Source: Alentia gelatinosa (lineage: Eukaryota > Annelida > Polychaeta > Phyllodocida > Polynoidae). Taken from it: a stretch of 64,000 nt of DNA. The position numbers and the translations under genes are program-made. The notes beneath the pieces are model-generated. The model ran no database searches, was not told the origin of the DNA, and saw only the letters and a program-made list of their open reading frames with translations. Position 1 is the stretch's first letter. Each line of letters starts with the position of its first letter. Below, piece after piece: positions 62,319 to 64,000 of the stretch. The stretch spans positions 71,187,152 to 71,251,151 of the forward strand of contig OX465583.1 of assembly GCA_950022655.1 (NCBI GenBank), written 5' to 3'.

Positions 62319-63388
62319 AAATGACTTTCACACAGATTCCATAGCACAAAATGACTTTCACACAGATTCTGTTGCACACAATGACTTTCACACAGATTCC
62401 GTAGCACAAAATGACTTTCATACAGATTCCGTAGCATGCAATGATTTTTCATACAGATTCCGTAGCACGCAATGACTTTCATACAGAATCCGTAGCATGC
62501 AATGACTTTCATACAGATTCCGTAGCACACAATGACTTTCATACAGATTCCGTAGCACACAATGACTTTCATACAGATTCCGTAGCACACAATGACTTTC
62601 ATACAGATTCCGTAGCACACAATGACTTTCACACAGATTCCGTAGCATGCAATTACTTTCATAGATTCTGTAGCATGCAATGACTTTCACACAGATTCCG
62701 TAGCACACAATGACTTTCATACAGATTCCGTAGCACACAATGACTCTCACACAGATTCCGTAGCATGCAATGACTTTCATAGATTCTGTAGCATGCAATG
62801 ACTTTCACACAGATTCCGTTGCACGCAATGACTTTCACATAGATTCTGTTGTCCAAAATGACTTTCACACAGATTCCATAGCACAAAATGACTTTCACAC
62901 AGATTCCGTAGCATGCAATGACTTTCATAGATTCCGTAGCACGCAATGACTTTCATACAGATTCCGTAGCACACAATGACTTTCACATGGATTCCGTAGG
63001 ATGCAATGACTTTCATAGATTCTGTAGCACGAAATGACTTTCACACAGATTCCGTAGCACACAATGACTTTCACACAGATTCCGTAGCACACAATGACTT
63101 TCATACAGATTCCGTAGCACACAATGACTTTTACACAGATTCCGTAGCATGCAATGACTTTCACACAGATTCCGTAGCACTCAATGACTTTCACACAGAT
63201 TCCGTTGCACGCAATGACTTTCACACAGATTCCGTAGCACGAAATGACTTTCACACAGATTCCGTAGCATGCAATGACTTTCATACAGATTCCGTAGCAC
63301 GCAATGACTTTCACATAGATTCCGTAGCACGCAATGACTTTTACACAGATTCCGTAGCACGCAATGACTTTCACACAGATTCCATCGA
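62319..63388. repeat. 30-bp tandem repeat, about 35 copies
   Basis: Unit 'atgactttcacacagattcc' plus 'gtagcacaca', with TTCATACAG, TTCATAG (shortened) and GCATGC variants. Being a multiple of three and without stops, it keeps frames open on both strands (up to 272 codons minus, 131 plus), giving NDFHTDSVAR- and ICVKVIACYG-like decapeptides. I treat these as artefacts. Confidence 0.9.
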
Positions 63389-63955
63389 CGGAATTCCATA
63401 GACGACATGACATGTGGAGAACGGCGCCCCATATTAAACACCACCCGGACGTCACCCGACTCCACACACGGTCGCTATTTGCACCACGGTCTGTTAGTCG
63501 TTGCCATAACCTTCTCCAGAAATGTGGCCGCGCCGAGCACAGTGTTGATATCGAGTTGCTCGTCAGTTGATTGTCCTCGACCTGTGACCCCGTGAGCTGC
63601 CCTGTGTGGGTGGGTCTGGCTGGGTGGGTGGGTGGGTGGGTCTGGGTGGGTGGGTGTTGGATGGGAGGGGGTTTCTTCTGATGAATTGTCATCTGTGAAT
63701 AGAGGACGGTGGTGTACTCTATCATGGTTAAAGTTGTAGACATTAAAAGGCAACAGGTTGGATCTAGGATGAGTAACCGCCACCACCACCTGCTGGTGAC
63801 TCTTCAGGGTACGATGGCAGGTCAACGTTTAGACTCTGGAAATATCTGGCACTACTTCAGAAACATCAAAGTAGTATGTGCTTTGGGAGACCAATATATA
63901 ACTCTCTTTGAAAGTTGAATTTAGCATTCCAAGGAATTTCATTGCATCTATCGGC
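63389..63955. other. unassigned stretch with GGGT-rich microsatellite
   Basis: (GGGT)n-like sequence at 63607-63660. No gene recognised. The upstream part of the 272-codon frame here has no domain I know. Confidence 0.4.
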
Positions 63956-63957
63956 AA

Positions 63958-64000
63958 TGGCTTTGTGGACAGACGGCCGTGAACCACGAGATGTTGACGT
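63958..64000 (+). mobile_element. family H hairpin arm cut by the window end
   Basis: 'ggctttgtggacagacggcc' and 'gtgaaccacgagatgttgac' match the left arm of the H hairpin. The remainder lies beyond the window. Confidence 0.7.

Noticed and set aside
62276..63743. Long open frames on both strands, up to 272 codons
   Set aside because: They are produced by a stop-free 30-bp tandem unit. The same region is open in several frames, and the peptide is a decapeptide repeat without known domain or signal sequence.

Overview
This window looks like gene-poor or intergenic DNA from an animal genome. No bacterial gene layout, rRNA, functional tRNA or CRISPR array is visible, and I found no complete host protein-coding gene. 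Nearly all the structure comes from repeats: short non-autonomous DNA transposons with inverted repeats, large DNA hairpins, tRNA-derived SINEs, two decayed LINE 3' ends, one probable solo LTR and eight tandem arrays. The tRNA-headed SINE with an 'acgttaaa' tail and the many hairpins with a GGCTTCGCC-type loop suggest a marine invertebrate, perhaps a mollusc. That placement is inference and is not proven by any gene.

Family names here are my own labels. HT is a superfamily in which a large hairpin is joined to a short segment bordered by inverted CTCACCCC or CCTACCCC ends. Its subfamilies are HT-A, HT-B, HT-C and HT-T. Family H is a second hairpin-plus-body family. D (about 400 bp) and M (about 390 bp) are inverted-repeat elements with 3-bp TAA/TTA target duplications. 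E and F carry 'GTTTCCAT..GCC' ends. G, J, K, Q, R, S, U and W are other inverted-repeat or hairpin repeats. L and a 716-bp element are flanked by TTAA. One 178-bp element has pogo/Tigger-type ends.

Layout. 0-10 kb: a SINE, D, J/K, H and HT elements, a 68-bp tandem array, the E/F cluster and M inserted in a paralogous repeat. 10-20 kb: LINE fragment 1, HT-T, HT-A, Q, S and D copies, AT-rich unassigned DNA and the pogo-type element. 20-30 kb: a 30-bp array, an F-linked repeat with splice-like signals, the duplicated G pair, a chimeric HT-C, the solo LTR and LINE fragment 2. 30-40 kb: HT-A, D, H and Q copies, and the decamer, 52-bp and 39-bp arrays. 40-50 kb: a GC-rich patch, L, a 40-bp array, a phased CACGTG cluster, W, HT copies and a nested D/M. 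50-64 kb: H, HT, a 58-bp array, P, G, SINE, Q, J/K, L, the TTAA element and a 30-bp array of about 35 copies.

The only recognisable protein remnants are C-terminal pieces of non-LTR retrotransposon reverse-transcriptase ORFs, on the minus strand at 11239-11724 and about 28433-28879. The longest open frames at 62-63.7 kb, and those at 20.7-21.1, 33.3-33.8, 34.2-34.6 and 42.5-42.9 kb, are tandem-repeat artefacts. Paralogous occupied and empty sites inside the window (M at 9186 against 61987; D at 30977 against 59451; solo LTR at 26342 against 17440) define element ends by direct comparison and are the firmest results here.
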